From Terrisporobacter mayombei (GTDB lineage Bacteria; Bacillota; Clostridia; Peptostreptococcales; Peptostreptococcaceae), in the NCBI RefSeq assembly GCF_014333445.1, contig NZ_JACRYU010000011.1, positions 1 through 60,241 on the forward strand: 60,241 bases of DNA, given 5' to 3'. Every line of letters starts with the position of its first letter. Position 1 is the stretch's first letter. The notes below the pieces were generated by a model, which was not told where the DNA came from, searched no databases, and was given only the letters and a program-made list of their open reading frames with translations. The position numbers were made by a program, and so were the translations under genes. Of the stretch, positions 25,377 to 35,023 are shown piece after piece.

Positions 25377-26012
25377 ATGAAAAAAATATTAAATATGATA
25401 ATTTCAATTTCATTGGCTATGTTTATTATTAGCGGATCTGTTATATTAGGTTTAAAATGTAAAAGTATATATTATAATGATGTATCAAAACTAAATATAA
25501 GTAGTATGAGTGGATTATCCGAAGATGAAATAAAGTTAAATTATGATTATTTGATTGATTATAATTTAAATGACTTTGTTGGAGAATTTAAATTGCCAAC
25601 AATAAAATTTTCTAACGAGGGAAAAATTCATTTTGAGGAAGTAAGAAATATTTTTCAATTTATAAAAAAGCTGTTTTATATATCGTTTGTAATTTCTTTA
25701 GTAGGGATAATATTTAATATCAAAAATAGAAACATAAAGTTTTTAAAATATTCTTCTATTATGACTATTTTATTACCTATAGTTACATCGATACCAGTTA
25801 TGATTAATTTTAATTACTTTTTTATTAAATTTCATCAAGTAGTATTTTCAAATAATTATTGGATTTTCGATCCAGATATTGACCCTGTAATAGAAATACT
25901 TCCACAAGAAGTATTTCTTCATATAGGAGTATTTATTTTAATGATAATGCTTTCTATAAGTATATTATTACAGATTGCATACAGGCTGATAAATAAAAAG
26001 ATGAATATATAA
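25377..26012 (+). CDS. TIGR01906/DUF1461 family integral membrane protein
   Basis: 211 residues with an N-terminal membrane segment, an outside loop of about 70 residues ending in KIHFEEVRNIF, then three more hydrophobic segments. The His-x-x-(D/E)-V motif before the second segment is typical of the TIGR01906 family, whose function is unknown. I start at ATG 25377, 6 nt after AAAGGGGA; two in-frame TTG codons lie in between. Confidence 0.78.
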   Translation: MKKILNMIISISLAMFIISGSVILGLKCKSIYYNDVSKLNISSMSGLSEDEIKLNYDYLIDYNLNDFVGEFKLPTIKFSNEGKIHFEEVRNIFQFIKKLFYISFVISLVGIIFNIKNRNIKFLKYSSIMTILLPIVTSIPVMINFNYFFIKFHQVVFSNNYWIFDPDIDPVIEILPQEVFLHIGVFILMIMLSISILLQIAYRLINKKMNI

Positions 26013-26016
26013 ACAA

Positions 26017-26060
26017 AAATGATACCTATAGATTAAAATACTAATCAATAGGTATCATTT
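26017..26060. terminator. Bidirectional terminator
   Basis: A 14-bp stem, AAAATGATACCTAT/ATAGGTATCATTTT, enclosing a GATTA/TAATC hairpin, between convergent genes; U-runs on both strands. Confidence 0.8.
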
Positions 26061-26083
26061 TATTATAAAGAGAATATACATAA

Positions 26084-26347
26084 TTAATCATTTTTTTTAG
26101 TTATGTTAATAATATCTTGAAATTTTCCAATAATATAATCATAATTATCTTTCTTATGAGGAAGACCACATGATGAACAGTCTTTTATTCCTTTAGAAGT
26201 ATATTTTACGTTTCCACCACAATTATCTCCTAAAGCATATAAAGGGCAGTAACAGAATAGGCAGTTAAATTCATCTGGCTTACTAGTTTTATGACAAGGG
26301 AAAAATTCACAATCTTTATGATTAAAGAATTTATAATTTTCACTCAT
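26084..26347 (-). CDS. Cysteine-rich small domain protein
   Basis: 87 residues with nine Cys in CEFFPC, CLFCYCPLY, NCGG and DCSSCGLPH. This pattern fits the cysteine-rich small domain family (PF04071-like), presumed metal-binding with unknown function. Start has AGGAGG 11 nt upstream. Monocistronic on the minus strand. Confidence 0.8.
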   Translation of the reverse strand: MSENYKFFNHKDCEFFPCHKTSKPDEFNCLFCYCPLYALGDNCGGNVKYTSKGIKDCSSCGLPHKKDNYDYIIGKFQDIINITKKND

Positions 26348-26505
26348 ATAAAGAATACCTCCTTGTATTTAATAATTTAATTATACTAAATATTCACTTT
26401 AATGGTATAATTATTAAAAATTAAATTATTTTATTTGAAAGTAGAAGCCAAAAGAAATCAATTAATTTTATAAATAAAAGACATTGAGATAAAAGAGGTG
26501 TAAAT

Positions 26506-27795
26506 ATGGAAATGGAAAAACAACAAGAAAGAGCCCTACTTATAGGTCTCAATATAACTACTAACGTAAAAAAAATAGATGATATAGACATAAATGAATC
26601 GATGGAAGAGTTAAAAGAATTAACTAAGGCAGCAGGAGCAGAAGTTGTAGGAAGTTTAATTCAAAATAGACCTGCAATTGATTCAGCTTATTATGTTGGA
26701 AAAGGAAAAGTGGAAGAGTTAAGACAATATTGTGAAGCTACTGATGCTACTATGGTAATTTTTAATGATGAGTTATCAGGAGCTCATATAAGGAATATAG
26801 AAGAAGTAGTTGGCATAAAAGTTATAGACAGAACAACTTTAATCCTAGATATATTTGCTCAAAGAGCTTTAAGTAAAGAAGGTAAATTACAAGTTGAACT
26901 TGCTCAGTTAAGATATAGATTACCTAGGCTTTATGGTATGGGTGGTGCGATGAGTAGAACTGGTGCAGGGATTGGAACTAGAGGACCTGGGGAACAAAAA
27001 CTTGAAATTGACAAAAGACATATATTAAATAAAGTAGCAGATATAAGGAGAGAGCTAAGAGAAGTATCTAAGAATAGGGAAACTCAAAGGGTTCAAAGAA
27101 TGAAATCAAATATTCCTATAGTTGCTTTAGTTGGATATACAAATGCAGGAAAATCTACATTATTAAACGAACTAATAAAAACACATAAAGACTACGAAGA
27201 AGAAAAAGAAGTTTTCGTAAAAAATATGTTATTTGCTACATTAGATGTTACTTTAAGAAAAGCAACATTACCAAATAAAAGAGATTTCTTAGTTGTAGAT
27301 ACAGTAGGATTTGTAAGTAAGCTTCCGCATGACCTAGTAGATGCTTTTAAAGCGACATTAGAAGAAGTTCAATATGCTGATTTAATTTTACACGTTATAG
27401 ATGCTACTAATAGTAGTTATGAACTTCAAAAACAAACGACAGAATCAGTATTAAAAGATTTAAAAGCTGACGATAAGAAGACAATAATAGTGTATAACAA
27501 AGTTGATAAATTAGAACTTGATATTTATCCAAAAAATCAAAAAGATAAAGTATATATTTCTGCAAAAAAAGGAATAAATATGGATAAACTATTAAGTATG
27601 ATTGAAGAAGCTTTAATGGAAGATACTTATAATGTAAGTCTTTTAATTCCTTATGAAAGAGGAGATATATTTAGTAAAATAAAAGATAAATATAATGTAA
27701 ATGACTTTAATTATGAAGAAAATGGTATATCTGTTGATGTAAATTTAGATGAAGAAGATTATAATATATATAAGGATTACATTTTAAATAGGTAA
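26506..27795 (+). CDS. hflX: Ribosome-associated GTPase HflX
   Basis: Splits stalled or hibernating ribosomes. An N-terminal HflX domain ends in GPGEQKLEIDKR and a coiled segment, followed by the G domain: G1 GYTNAGKSTL, G3 DTVGFVSKLP, G4 NKVD. 429 residues. The start is supported by AGAGGTG. It is followed 4 nt later by a HEAT-repeat gene, so the two are cotranscribed. Confidence 0.95.
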   Translation: MEMEKQQERALLIGLNITTNVKKIDDIDINESMEELKELTKAAGAEVVGSLIQNRPAIDSAYYVGKGKVEELRQYCEATDATMVIFNDELSGAHIRNIEEVVGIKVIDRTTLILDIFAQRALSKEGKLQVELAQLRYRLPRLYGMGGAMSRTGAGIGTRGPGEQKLEIDKRHILNKVADIRRELREVSKNRETQRVQRMKSNIPIVALVGYTNAGKSTLLNELIKTHKDYEEEKEVFVKNMLFATLDVTLRKATLPNKRDFLVVDTVGFVSKLPHDLVDAFKATLEEVQYADLILHVIDATNSSYELQKQTTESVLKDLKADDKKTIIVYNKVDKLELDIYPKNQKDKVYISAKKGINMDKLLSMIEEALMEDTYNVSLLIPYERGDIFSKIKDKYNVNDFNYEENGISVDVNLDEEDYNIYKDYILNR

Positions 27796-27799
27796 TAAA

Positions 27800-28471
27800 A
27801 TGGAAATAAGTTGGAATAATATAGATAAAATTGAAGATTACTTTATTACCTATCTTCTTTACAAAGAATCTAAAACTGTATCACAAATTAGTAAAATAAG
27901 AAACATATCAACAATAGAAGTAAAAGATCAACTTATTAGAGCTAAACTAGAAATAAAATCAATGTCTAAGGTTGAAATAGAATCATCTAAGGATATATTA
28001 GACAAATATCTAGAAATGGATAAATGCGAAAGGCTTGAATTTATTCATGATTTAAGTTTAGACGATGAAAAAATGATAAAATTCAAAAGAGAGCTTTATA
28101 AAAGAATCAGAATTGAAAAAAATGCTGAAGACTTAATAATTCTAATATGGACTACAGGTGAATTGAAAGAAGAGAAATATCTAGATTTATTACATAAATT
28201 GACAAGTCATAGACACTCAGATATAAGAAGAATTACATATTCAGCTATAAGGAAAATTCAATCACCGTTAAGTCGACAATGCTTAGAAAAAGGCCTATAT
28301 GATTCTAATCCACAAACTAGACAGTATTGTGCCAAAGCTCTAGCCATAATTGGAAATAATAATAGTTTAAAAATTTTACAAAGACTAGCAACTCAGAGGA
28401 ATTATGAAAAGGAATATGTATTAAGAGCTTATGAAGAAGCAATAGAAGCTATTGAAAATCAAAGTTCTTAA
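27800..28471 (+). CDS. HEAT-repeat domain protein
   Basis: 223 residues. The N-terminal half looks like a helix-turn-helix (KTVSQISKIRNISTIEVKDQL); the C-terminal half has HEAT-like helical pairs (HSDIRRITYSAIRKIQ, NPQTRQYCAKALAIIG). Such a combination suggests a scaffold or a nucleic-acid-associated adaptor. Starts 4 nt after hflX with AGGTAA, so it may work with HflX; function unknown. Confidence 0.7.
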   Translation: MEISWNNIDKIEDYFITYLLYKESKTVSQISKIRNISTIEVKDQLIRAKLEIKSMSKVEIESSKDILDKYLEMDKCERLEFIHDLSLDDEKMIKFKRELYKRIRIEKNAEDLIILIWTTGELKEEKYLDLLHKLTSHRHSDIRRITYSAIRKIQSPLSRQCLEKGLYDSNPQTRQYCAKALAIIGNNNSLKILQRLATQRNYEKEYVLRAYEEAIEAIENQSS

Positions 28472-28579
28472 TTATATTAGTAACATACAACTTAATAATT
28501 AATTGTTATCAGAGATTTATCTCCGAAATTTAACAAAAAATAATTAAAATAATTAAAGGTTAATAGGAGGAATTTTAAA

Positions 28580-29011
28580 ATGATAGTAAGACGTTGTTCA
28601 GGTGGAGTTGTTTTTTATGCAAATAAAGTTCTTTTACTAAAAAATGATAGACATGAGTGGACATTACCAAAAGGTAAAGTTCGTGAAGGTGAATTGGCTG
28701 CAGATAGTGCTGTAGAAAGAGTAAAAGATGAGACAGGTGTAGATGCTTATCCATTAGTAGTAGCTGGAGATACAATGTATGAATTTTTTTCAAGAAGTAG
28801 ACAACAAGAAGTTTGTAATGCAATAGTTTGGTATGTTATGGAAGCTGAAAATCCAGAATACATAATAAGGGAAGATTTTCTAGATGGTGGTTTCTTTAAA
28901 ATAAAGGATGCTATGGAGATGTTATCTCATAGTAAAGAAAAAGCATTAGTTGATGTTTCATATAAAAAATATAAAGTAGAAAAGAAAAGTAATACAGAGA
29001 TTGCCAAGTAA
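28580..29011 (+). CDS. Nudix hydrolase family protein with altered Nudix box
   Basis: 143 residues with the Nudix fold layout. The Nudix box runs from G32 to V54, but the invariant Arg-Glu is swapped to Glu46-Arg47 and the first Glu of the EE pair is Asp50; Glu51 is kept. The family hydrolyses nucleoside diphosphates linked to other groups. With the swap, activity may be altered, or the swap may be normal in this clostridial subfamily. Start supported by TAGGAGG. Confidence 0.8.
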   Translation: MIVRRCSGGVVFYANKVLLLKNDRHEWTLPKGKVREGELAADSAVERVKDETGVDAYPLVVAGDTMYEFFSRSRQQEVCNAIVWYVMEAENPEYIIREDFLDGGFFKIKDAMEMLSHSKEKALVDVSYKKYKVEKKSNTEIAK

Positions 29012-29036
29012 AGTATAATATAATTAAATAAGAAAA

Positions 29037-29067
29037 TTCAAAGAAAGGGTAAATCCCTTTCTTTTTT
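29037..29067 (+). terminator. Terminator after the Nudix gene
   Basis: AAGAAAGGG, 5-nt loop, CCCTTTCTT, then U-run. The next gene's ribosome site begins soon after. Confidence 0.8.
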
Positions 29068-29085
29068 AAGATATAGGAGGAAATC

Positions 29086-29730
29086 ATGAGTGGTTACAAA
29101 ACATTACACAAATATGGAGTAGATGAGTGTATAATTGAAAAATCAACTTTTATAGGCTACGCAAAGCCCATAAAAAGTGAAGATGAAGCAGTAGAATTTG
29201 TAAATGAAATAAAGAAAAAACATAAGGATGCAACTCATAATGTATGGGCATATACGGTTGGCGAAAATATGAATATCCAAAGATATAGTGATGATGGGGA
29301 GCCACAAGGGACTGCAGGTATACCTACACTAGAGGTAATAAAAAAAGAAGATTTAAGGGATATAGTAGTTGTTGTAACAAGATATTTTGGAGGAATAAAA
29401 TTAGGTGCAGGAGGATTAGTTCGTGCATATACTAAAGGTGCTAAAATAGGTATAGAGGCAGGTATTATAATTGAAAAGGTAAAATATACAGATGTAAAAA
29501 TTAAAATTGAATATAATCAATTAGGTAAGATACAAAATGAAATAATGTCATTAGGATTTACTGTTAAAGATACTATATATGGTGAAGATGTTGAAATAAT
29601 TGTATATTCAAAAGTTGAAGATGTGGAATCTTTAAAATCTAGAATAATAGACATAACTAGTGCTACAGCAGACATATCTATAGGGGATGAATATTATTTA
29701 TCAGAGAAAGAAGGACAATTAATATTATAA
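29086..29730 (+). CDS. YigZ/IMPACT family protein
   Basis: 214 residues with the UPF0029 N-terminal domain (THNVWAYTV, YSDDGEPQGTAG, VTRYFGGIKLGAGGLVRAY) and a C-terminal DUF1949-type domain. The eukaryotic relative IMPACT regulates Gcn2, but the bacterial role is not settled. Start has AGGAGG. Confidence 0.9.
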   Translation: MSGYKTLHKYGVDECIIEKSTFIGYAKPIKSEDEAVEFVNEIKKKHKDATHNVWAYTVGENMNIQRYSDDGEPQGTAGIPTLEVIKKEDLRDIVVVVTRYFGGIKLGAGGLVRAYTKGAKIGIEAGIIIEKVKYTDVKIKIEYNQLGKIQNEIMSLGFTVKDTIYGEDVEIIVYSKVEDVESLKSRIIDITSATADISIGDEYYLSEKEGQLIL

Positions 29731-29814
29731 CTTTAATTTTAATAAATAATATACATAGATATGGTGAGTTTATGTATTAAATAAGGTAAAATTTATCGGT
29801 AGGGTGGGGTTATA

Positions 29815-31308
29815 ATGAGAAATTTAGTTTTGATTATAATATGCAACTTATTTATATATTTAATCATGGCATTTATATTTTTATATTTTTATAGAAGAAC
29901 AACTCAAAAATCAATCATGCACTACAGCAATAAAGAAGAAATAAATAGGATAGATAATAAAATTAAAGAATTAGAGAAAAAAATTTTTATACAAGATATG
30001 TTAAATCATGTTAATTTAGAAAATGAAATTAATGAAAAGTTATTTTATATAAATAAAATAATTAAAGAATATAATAATGAGGCTATAGGTTATTATTATA
30101 GAGGAAATTTATATCTTAAATTTGAAAGATATGATGATGCTTTAAATGATTTTGATAAGATTATAGAAATAGATGGTAGTTTTAAAGAAGCTTATAGAGG
30201 TAAAGGCGTATGTTTATCTAGAAGAAAACAGTATTATGAGGCTATTGACAGTTATAAAAAAGCAATAGAAATAGATGATACTTATGAGGTGGCTTACTAT
30301 AATATGGGATTTTGCTATAGTAAATTAAAAAAATATCAGAACGCTATAAATGCATATACTAAAGCTATTGAATTAGATGGAGATGATGTTGGAGCTTATT
30401 ATAATAGAGGAAGAAATTATAATAGGATTTGTAGATATGAAGATGCTATAGAAGATTTCACTTATGCAATAAAATTAGAAAAATTTGATGATAGACTATA
30501 TTATAATAGAGGAATATCTTACTCGCTTTTAGAAAAGCATGAAGAGGCATTATTAGATTATAAAAAAGCAATTAATCTTAATAAAGATTTTGAAGAAGTT
30601 TATTATTATGCAGGATTTTCATCTTATTTATTAGAAGAATATTATGAAGCCATAGAATATTTTAATATAGCTTTAGAAATAGATCCTAACTATGAACAAG
30701 CTTATTATGGTAGAGGTCTGATTTATATAAAAATAGACGATTATGAAGAAGCACTTAGAGATTTTAATGAAGTTATAATTTTAAATAATAAAAATGCAAA
30801 GGCCTATTATAAAAGAGGGTTGGCTTTAGATAATTTAGAACGATATGAAGAAGCTATAGAAGATTTTACAAAAGCTATAGAGTTAAATTATAAGGATGAG
30901 AATGTATATTATAACAGAGGAACATCTAAATCCTTATTAAAAGATTTAGAAGGTGCAAAAGAAGACTTAACAAAAGCATTGGAATATAATAATGAGGAAT
31001 TTAGAATATATGATGTTAGAGGCATGGTAAATTTAGAATTAGATAAATTTGATGAAGCCATAGTTGATTTTACTAAGTCTATAAATTTATTAGAAAGCTC
31101 TGTTTCTTATTATTATAGAGGTTTAGCTTATTGTAATGTTGGTGAGTTGGAAAAAGCTGTAGCGGATTTTACAAAAGCAATAGAAATCGATCCTTATGAT
31201 TTAAAGTCTTATCAAAATAGAGGTGATGCATTTTGCAATATGGGAAAATATGATGATGCAATAAAGGATTTCGCTATAGTTTCTGAGCTTGAAAAAACTA
31301 TAAAATAA
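29815..31308 (+). CDS. Membrane-anchored tetratricopeptide repeat protein
   Basis: One N-terminal membrane segment (about 3-26), a short coiled-coil-like stretch, then roughly a dozen 34-residue TPR units from about residue 80 to the end, with the repeated pattern AYYNRG...YEEAIEDFTKAIEL. 497 residues. TPR arrays bind partner proteins; the anchor places this one at the membrane facing the cytoplasm or the outside, which I cannot decide. No operon partners. Confidence 0.85.
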   Translation: MRNLVLIIICNLFIYLIMAFIFLYFYRRTTQKSIMHYSNKEEINRIDNKIKELEKKIFIQDMLNHVNLENEINEKLFYINKIIKEYNNEAIGYYYRGNLYLKFERYDDALNDFDKIIEIDGSFKEAYRGKGVCLSRRKQYYEAIDSYKKAIEIDDTYEVAYYNMGFCYSKLKKYQNAINAYTKAIELDGDDVGAYYNRGRNYNRICRYEDAIEDFTYAIKLEKFDDRLYYNRGISYSLLEKHEEALLDYKKAINLNKDFEEVYYYAGFSSYLLEEYYEAIEYFNIALEIDPNYEQAYYGRGLIYIKIDDYEEALRDFNEVIILNNKNAKAYYKRGLALDNLERYEEAIEDFTKAIELNYKDENVYYNRGTSKSLLKDLEGAKEDLTKALEYNNEEFRIYDVRGMVNLELDKFDEAIVDFTKSINLLESSVSYYYRGLAYCNVGELEKAVADFTKAIEIDPYDLKSYQNRGDAFCNMGKYDDAIKDFAIVSELEKTIK

Positions 31309-31311
31309 ATT

Positions 31312-31350
31312 AAAAGGACTAAATTTATATATTTAAATTTAGTCCTTTTT
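31312..31350. terminator. Bidirectional terminator
   Basis: AAAAGGACTAAATTTA pairs with TAAATTTAGTCCTTTT, U-run on both strands, between convergent genes. Confidence 0.85.
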
Positions 31351-31352
31351 TA

Positions 31353-31718
31353 CTATTGTTTTTTTCCCTCGAAAAGTCCTTTTTTTATTTCAAATAATCC
31401 TATTAAAAATAAAAATATACCAAAAGCTTTTCTTAGTATTTCTGAGTTTAGGTATTCAGCTAATAGGGACCCGACAATTGCCCCTACAATACCAAAGAGT
31501 GCAATAGGGACCACTAAACCAAACTCCACATTTTTATTTTTGATATGAATAAATAAAGCTGTAATTGTCATGGGTATAGAGGATATTAAATTTATACTCT
31601 GTGCGAGTTTTGGATCAATACTAGCAAATAAAACAAGGGCCGGAATCAAAATAGTTCCACCACCCATACCCATTCCACCAATTATTCCTGCGAAAAAACC
31701 TATTATACCGACAAGCAT
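31353..31718 (-). CDS. TauE/SafE-type sulfite exporter, half-size protein (second half)
   Basis: 121 residues with about four membrane segments and the family's glycine-rich repeat GMGMGGGTILIPALVL. Full-length TauE/SafE carriers have two such halves in one chain of about 250-260 residues; here each half is a separate gene. It starts in a TAATG overlap with the upstream half, so the two are coupled. Exported anion not known. Confidence 0.85.
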   Translation of the reverse strand: MLVGIIGFFAGIIGGMGMGGGTILIPALVLFASIDPKLAQSINLISSIPMTITALFIHIKNKNVEFGLVVPIALFGIVGAIVGSLLAEYLNSEILRKAFGIFLFLIGLFEIKKGLFEGKKQ

Positions 31719-32086
31719 TAAAACACCATCCTAAATGCGGCTATAATCATAACTATGCCAAAACCAATTCTTAAAACTTTTCCTGTTACTTTGCTTAAAA
31801 GTTTTGCACCTATAATCCCACCTATTATACTCCCTATAGCTGCTTGGATCGTTAAACCAACATCATAAGTTCCTTTTGATATGTATATTATTGAACTGGT
31901 AGTTGATAAAAAGATTATTATAGCAAGAGCAGTAGAGTGGGATTTATGTTCTTCAACTTTTAAAATATTATTTAATATGGGAACTAGCAAAGTTCCTCCT
32001 CCAGAGCCAAAAACTCCATTTATAAATCCTGTAAAAAGACCTATAAAACAATTTTTAAAATTAAAATCTGAGGATTGTTTATTCAT
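31718..32086 (-). CDS. TauE/SafE-type sulfite exporter, half-size protein (first half)
   Basis: 122 residues with about four membrane segments and GVFGSGGGTLLVPIL, the same Gly-rich motif as in its partner. I start at ATG 32086, 7 nt after AGGTG; an in-frame TTG lies one codon upstream. The two halves likely dimerise to make one carrier. Confidence 0.85.
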   Translation of the reverse strand: MNKQSSDFNFKNCFIGLFTGFINGVFGSGGGTLLVPILNNILKVEEHKSHSTALAIIIFLSTTSSIIYISKGTYDVGLTIQAAIGSIIGGIIGAKLLSKVTGKVLRIGFGIVMIIAAFRMVF

Positions 32087-32268
32087 CAATTTTCACCTAC
32101 TTTAATTTAGTTTTTACAGAAAAGAAAAATTTATTTAGGTAAAAATTAAATTTAAAAAAATAAAATTTATATATATCATTATTAGAATTAATTACATAAT
32201 GCATACGAAATATAATATTGATATATGATATAATAAATTTAAATTTATTTTAAGGAAGGGGTCTAATT

Positions 32269-33024
32269 GTGAACAGAAGAGAACATATTGATAAGACAAT
32301 ACAGTGGTTAAGAGATAAAGTTCAAGAAGCTAATTGTAAGGGATTAGTAGTAGGAGTTTCTGGAGGTATAGATTCAGCAGTAGTTTGTAACCTAATTAAA
32401 AGAGCTTATCCGAATAACTCAATAGGAGTTATAATGAGTATAAATAGTAATCCAAAAGATAGAGAAGATGCTTTAAAAGTTATAGAAGGCTGTGGAATAG
32501 ATTATATAGACCTTGATCTAACAGATCCACAAGTTGCAATAAGAGACATGGCTTTAAATGCATTAAAAGAAAAGAATTTATTTAATGAAAATGGAGAAAG
32601 AGCTGCAGATTCAAACTTAAGAGCTAGAATAAGAATGAGTACTCTATATACAGTTGCTAACGATTTAGGATACTTAGTTGTAGGTACTGATAATGCAGCA
32701 GAAGTTCATACTGGATATTTCACTAAATATGGAGATGGTGGAGTAGATTTAATTCCAATTGCTAATTTAACAAAAGCGGAAGTTTATGAATGGGCAAAAG
32801 AGCTTGGTGTACATGAAGATGTTATTAATAAAGCTCCATCAGCAGGTCTTTGGGAAGGACAAACTGATGAAAATGAAATGGGAACAACTTATGATATGAT
32901 AGATAAGGTTGTTCAAGGAAAAAGAGATGAAGTTCCTCAAAAAGATTTAGAAATAATAGATAGACTTCATAGAATTAGTGAACATAAAAGAAATATGCCT
33001 CCAAAGCCTCCAATATTTGAATAG
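32269..33024 (+). CDS. nadE: NH3-dependent NAD+ synthetase
   Basis: Final step of NAD+ synthesis: amidates nicotinic acid adenine dinucleotide with ATP and ammonia. PP-loop SGGIDS at 31-36; no glutaminase domain at 251 residues, so ammonia is the nitrogen donor. It begins with GTG, 6 nt after AAGGAAGGGG. An extended -10 (TGATATAAT, 32226-32234) lies about 35 nt upstream. Monocistronic. Confidence 0.95.
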   Translation: MNRREHIDKTIQWLRDKVQEANCKGLVVGVSGGIDSAVVCNLIKRAYPNNSIGVIMSINSNPKDREDALKVIEGCGIDYIDLDLTDPQVAIRDMALNALKEKNLFNENGERAADSNLRARIRMSTLYTVANDLGYLVVGTDNAAEVHTGYFTKYGDGGVDLIPIANLTKAEVYEWAKELGVHEDVINKAPSAGLWEGQTDENEMGTTYDMIDKVVQGKRDEVPQKDLEIIDRLHRISEHKRNMPPKPPIFE

Positions 33025-33159
33025 AATATAGAAGTGCTTATTATTGAAGTAAAAGGTATTACATACGTTTACTAAATTGAATTTTTATGTTAAAATTTAC
33101 GGTGTTAATAAGATTTAATTTTAAGATATGTAAACACATGAGAAATAAGGAGTGGAACT

Positions 33160-33879
33160 ATGGGTCGTATAGGTAACATTATTAATAGAAAAGGTAAACA
33201 AGATGCAAAAAGAGCATCAGTATTCACTAAGCATGCAAGAGCTATAACTGTTGCAGCTAAAGAAGGTGGAGGAGATCCAGAATATAATGCAGCTTTAAAA
33301 ACAGCTATAGAAAAAGCTAAGGCTGATAATATGCCAAATGATAATATAAATAGAGCAGTTGCTAAAGGTTCAAGTGCTGGTGGAGGAGAAGATTACTTCT
33401 CAAACACTTATGAAGGATACGGACCAGGTGGAGTTGCTGTTATAGTTGAAACATTAACTGATAATAAAAACAGAACAGCAGGTAACGTAAGATACTACTT
33501 CGATAAAAATGGTGGTAACTTAGGAACTACTGGCTGTGTTGGATTTATGTTCGATAGAAAAGGACAAATATTAATAGCTGAAGCTGATGGAGTAACTGAA
33601 GATCAACTTATGGATGATGCTTTAGAAGCTGGTGCTGATGATATATTAACAGAAGAAGGTGGATTTGAAGTAATAACAACTCCAGAAGATTTTGGAGCAG
33701 TTAGAGATGCACTTTTAGAAAAAGGATATGAATTTGTATCTGCAGATGTTAAATTAATACCTCAAACAACTACAGTATTATCTGATGAAGCTCAAGCTAA
33801 AGCTATGGAAAAATTAGTTGATATGCTTGAAGATGATGACGATGTACAAAATGTCTTCCATAACTGGGAACAAGAATAG
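33160..33879 (+). CDS. YebC/PmpR family transcription-translation regulator
   Basis: 239 residues, starting [18 protein letters not shown], with [17 protein letters not shown] and the acidic C-terminal [12 protein letters not shown] typical of the family. YebC proteins are described as DNA-binding regulators, and some recent work links them to translation of proline-rich proteins. Start has AAGGAG. Confidence 0.93.
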   Translation: MGRIGNIINRKGKQDAKRASVFTKHARAITVAAKEGGGDPEYNAALKTAIEKAKADNMPNDNINRAVAKGSSAGGGEDYFSNTYEGYGPGGVAVIVETLTDNKNRTAGNVRYYFDKNGGNLGTTGCVGFMFDRKGQILIAEADGVTEDQLMDDALEAGADDILTEEGGFEVITTPEDFGAVRDALLEKGYEFVSADVKLIPQTTTVLSDEAQAKAMEKLVDMLEDDDDVQNVFHNWEQE

Positions 33880-33986
33880 TCATCAATATGATAAAGTGAT
33901 TTCAATGATTGTGGCCTTTTGAGAGATTGAAAGTCTTAAAAAATGGCTATAGTTAAGGTAAACATATTAATTTTATATAACAAATG

Positions 33987-34009
33987 CAATGGAATACCAT
34001 TGAGTTTTT
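33987..34009 (+). terminator. Terminator downstream of yebC
   Basis: CAATGG, AATA, CCATTG, then AGTTTTT. Confidence 0.55.
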
Positions 34010-34019
34010 AAGGAGAATA

Positions 34020-34076
34020 AAAACACTTCTAATTATGATGTATGTTGTAATTCATACAAATAATTTGAAGTGTTTT
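34020..34076 (+). terminator. Long hairpin downstream of yebC
   Basis: AAAACACTTC (34020-34029) pairs with GAAGTGTTTT (34067-34076); inside, AATTAT/ATAATT and GTATG/CATAC extend the structure. A second, stronger terminator after the short one at 33987. Confidence 0.65.
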
Positions 34077-34177
34077 ATTATTTTAGAAAATAATAAATTT
34101 GAATTATCTTAAACTAATTAGATTATATATTATATAAGAGATATTATATACTTATTAAAAAGGGGATGAGTAAGATT

Positions 34178-34357
34178 ATGAAAGAAGATAAAAATATCTG
34201 TTATGTTTGTGAAGGCCAAATTATGAGTGAAGAAGATTTAGTTATATGTGAGAATTGTAATCATATTTATCATAAAATATGCTGGCAAGAAATAAGAGAA
34301 GAGTGTATTCACTGCAAGAACAAAATATGTAAAGAAAAATTGAATAATGAAAAATAG
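34178..34357 (+). CDS. Small RING/PHD-like zinc-finger protein
   Basis: About 59 residues. The Cys/His pattern CYVC...CENCNHIYHKIC...CIHC matches a prokaryotic RING-type finger (PF14446-like) that would bind two zinc ions. I start at ATG 34178, 12 nt after AAAAGGGG; the ATG at 34166 directly abuts that site. Function unknown; bacterial fingers of this type are usually adaptor modules. It is followed by two more cysteine-motif genes. Confidence 0.65.
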   Translation: MKEDKNICYVCEGQIMSEEDLVICENCNHIYHKICWQEIREECIHCKNKICKEKLNNEK

Positions 34358-34391
34358 TGAATTAATTATAAATAAACTATTTACTTAAAGG

Positions 34392-34420
34392 TCTAGATAT
34401 GAATGTATCTAGATTTTTTT
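34392..34420 (+). terminator. Terminator after the RING-like gene
   Basis: TCTAGATA, 6-nt loop, TATCTAGA, seven U. Confidence 0.8.
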
Positions 34421-34607
34421 GTTAAAATATTTTACTAAATATAAGGAATATGACAAATATCACTAAAATATTCAAAATAAACTGATACAATACTATAAAG
34501 AGTAACTGAAATTAGCATTTCATTTTTTACATCACAATAAATTCCTACATATGTGAATATAAGAATATAAAATAACAACTATGGCATAATAGAAAGGGGT
34601 AAAACGT

Positions 34608-35012
34608 ATGTTATATACACCAAAATATATTTATAATAATGATTTAGATCAAAAAATATGTAAGTGTCCAGAATGTAAAAAATATAGAATTTTATACTGT
34701 CATTCAAGTATATCTGAATGTAAAGAAGAAACTTCTAAATCTATAGAAAGTGATATTTTTGCTGTTTGTTCAAAGTGTGGTAGAATGTATAGATTTAGTA
34801 TAACTCAAATGAATAATCAAGATAAATTTCACGTAGTAAGAGTCAATTTGATAGAAGAAAAATATAGTGATGTGAAAGAAAATATAATAAGAAATTATAA
34901 TTCTTATGAGTCAATATTATCTATAAAATCAGAAGATTTTTTAACTAAATTAATAAAAGATATTGAAGAAGATAATTATAAATTATTGGAATATGTGTTT
35001 ATGGAAAAATAG
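34608..35012 (+). CDS. Zinc-ribbon-like hypothetical protein
   Basis: 134 residues. Two Cys pairs, CKCPECKK near residue 20 and AVCSKCGRMYRFSI near 54, look like one zinc ribbon; the rest is acidic and helical. I do not recognise the family. The next gene, 11 nt downstream, has a similar layout, so they may be diverged tandem copies. Start has AAAGGGG. Confidence 0.65.
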   Translation: MLYTPKYIYNNDLDQKICKCPECKKYRILYCHSSISECKEETSKSIESDIFAVCSKCGRMYRFSITQMNNQDKFHVVRVNLIEEKYSDVKENIIRNYNSYESILSIKSEDFLTKLIKDIEEDNYKLLEYVFMEK

Positions 35013-35023
35013 GAGAAAATCAA

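Noticed and set aside
29795..29814. T-box like GGGTGG before the TPR gene
   Set aside because: The ACCGCG partner and antiterminator layout are missing; the G-rich stretch serves as the ribosome site.
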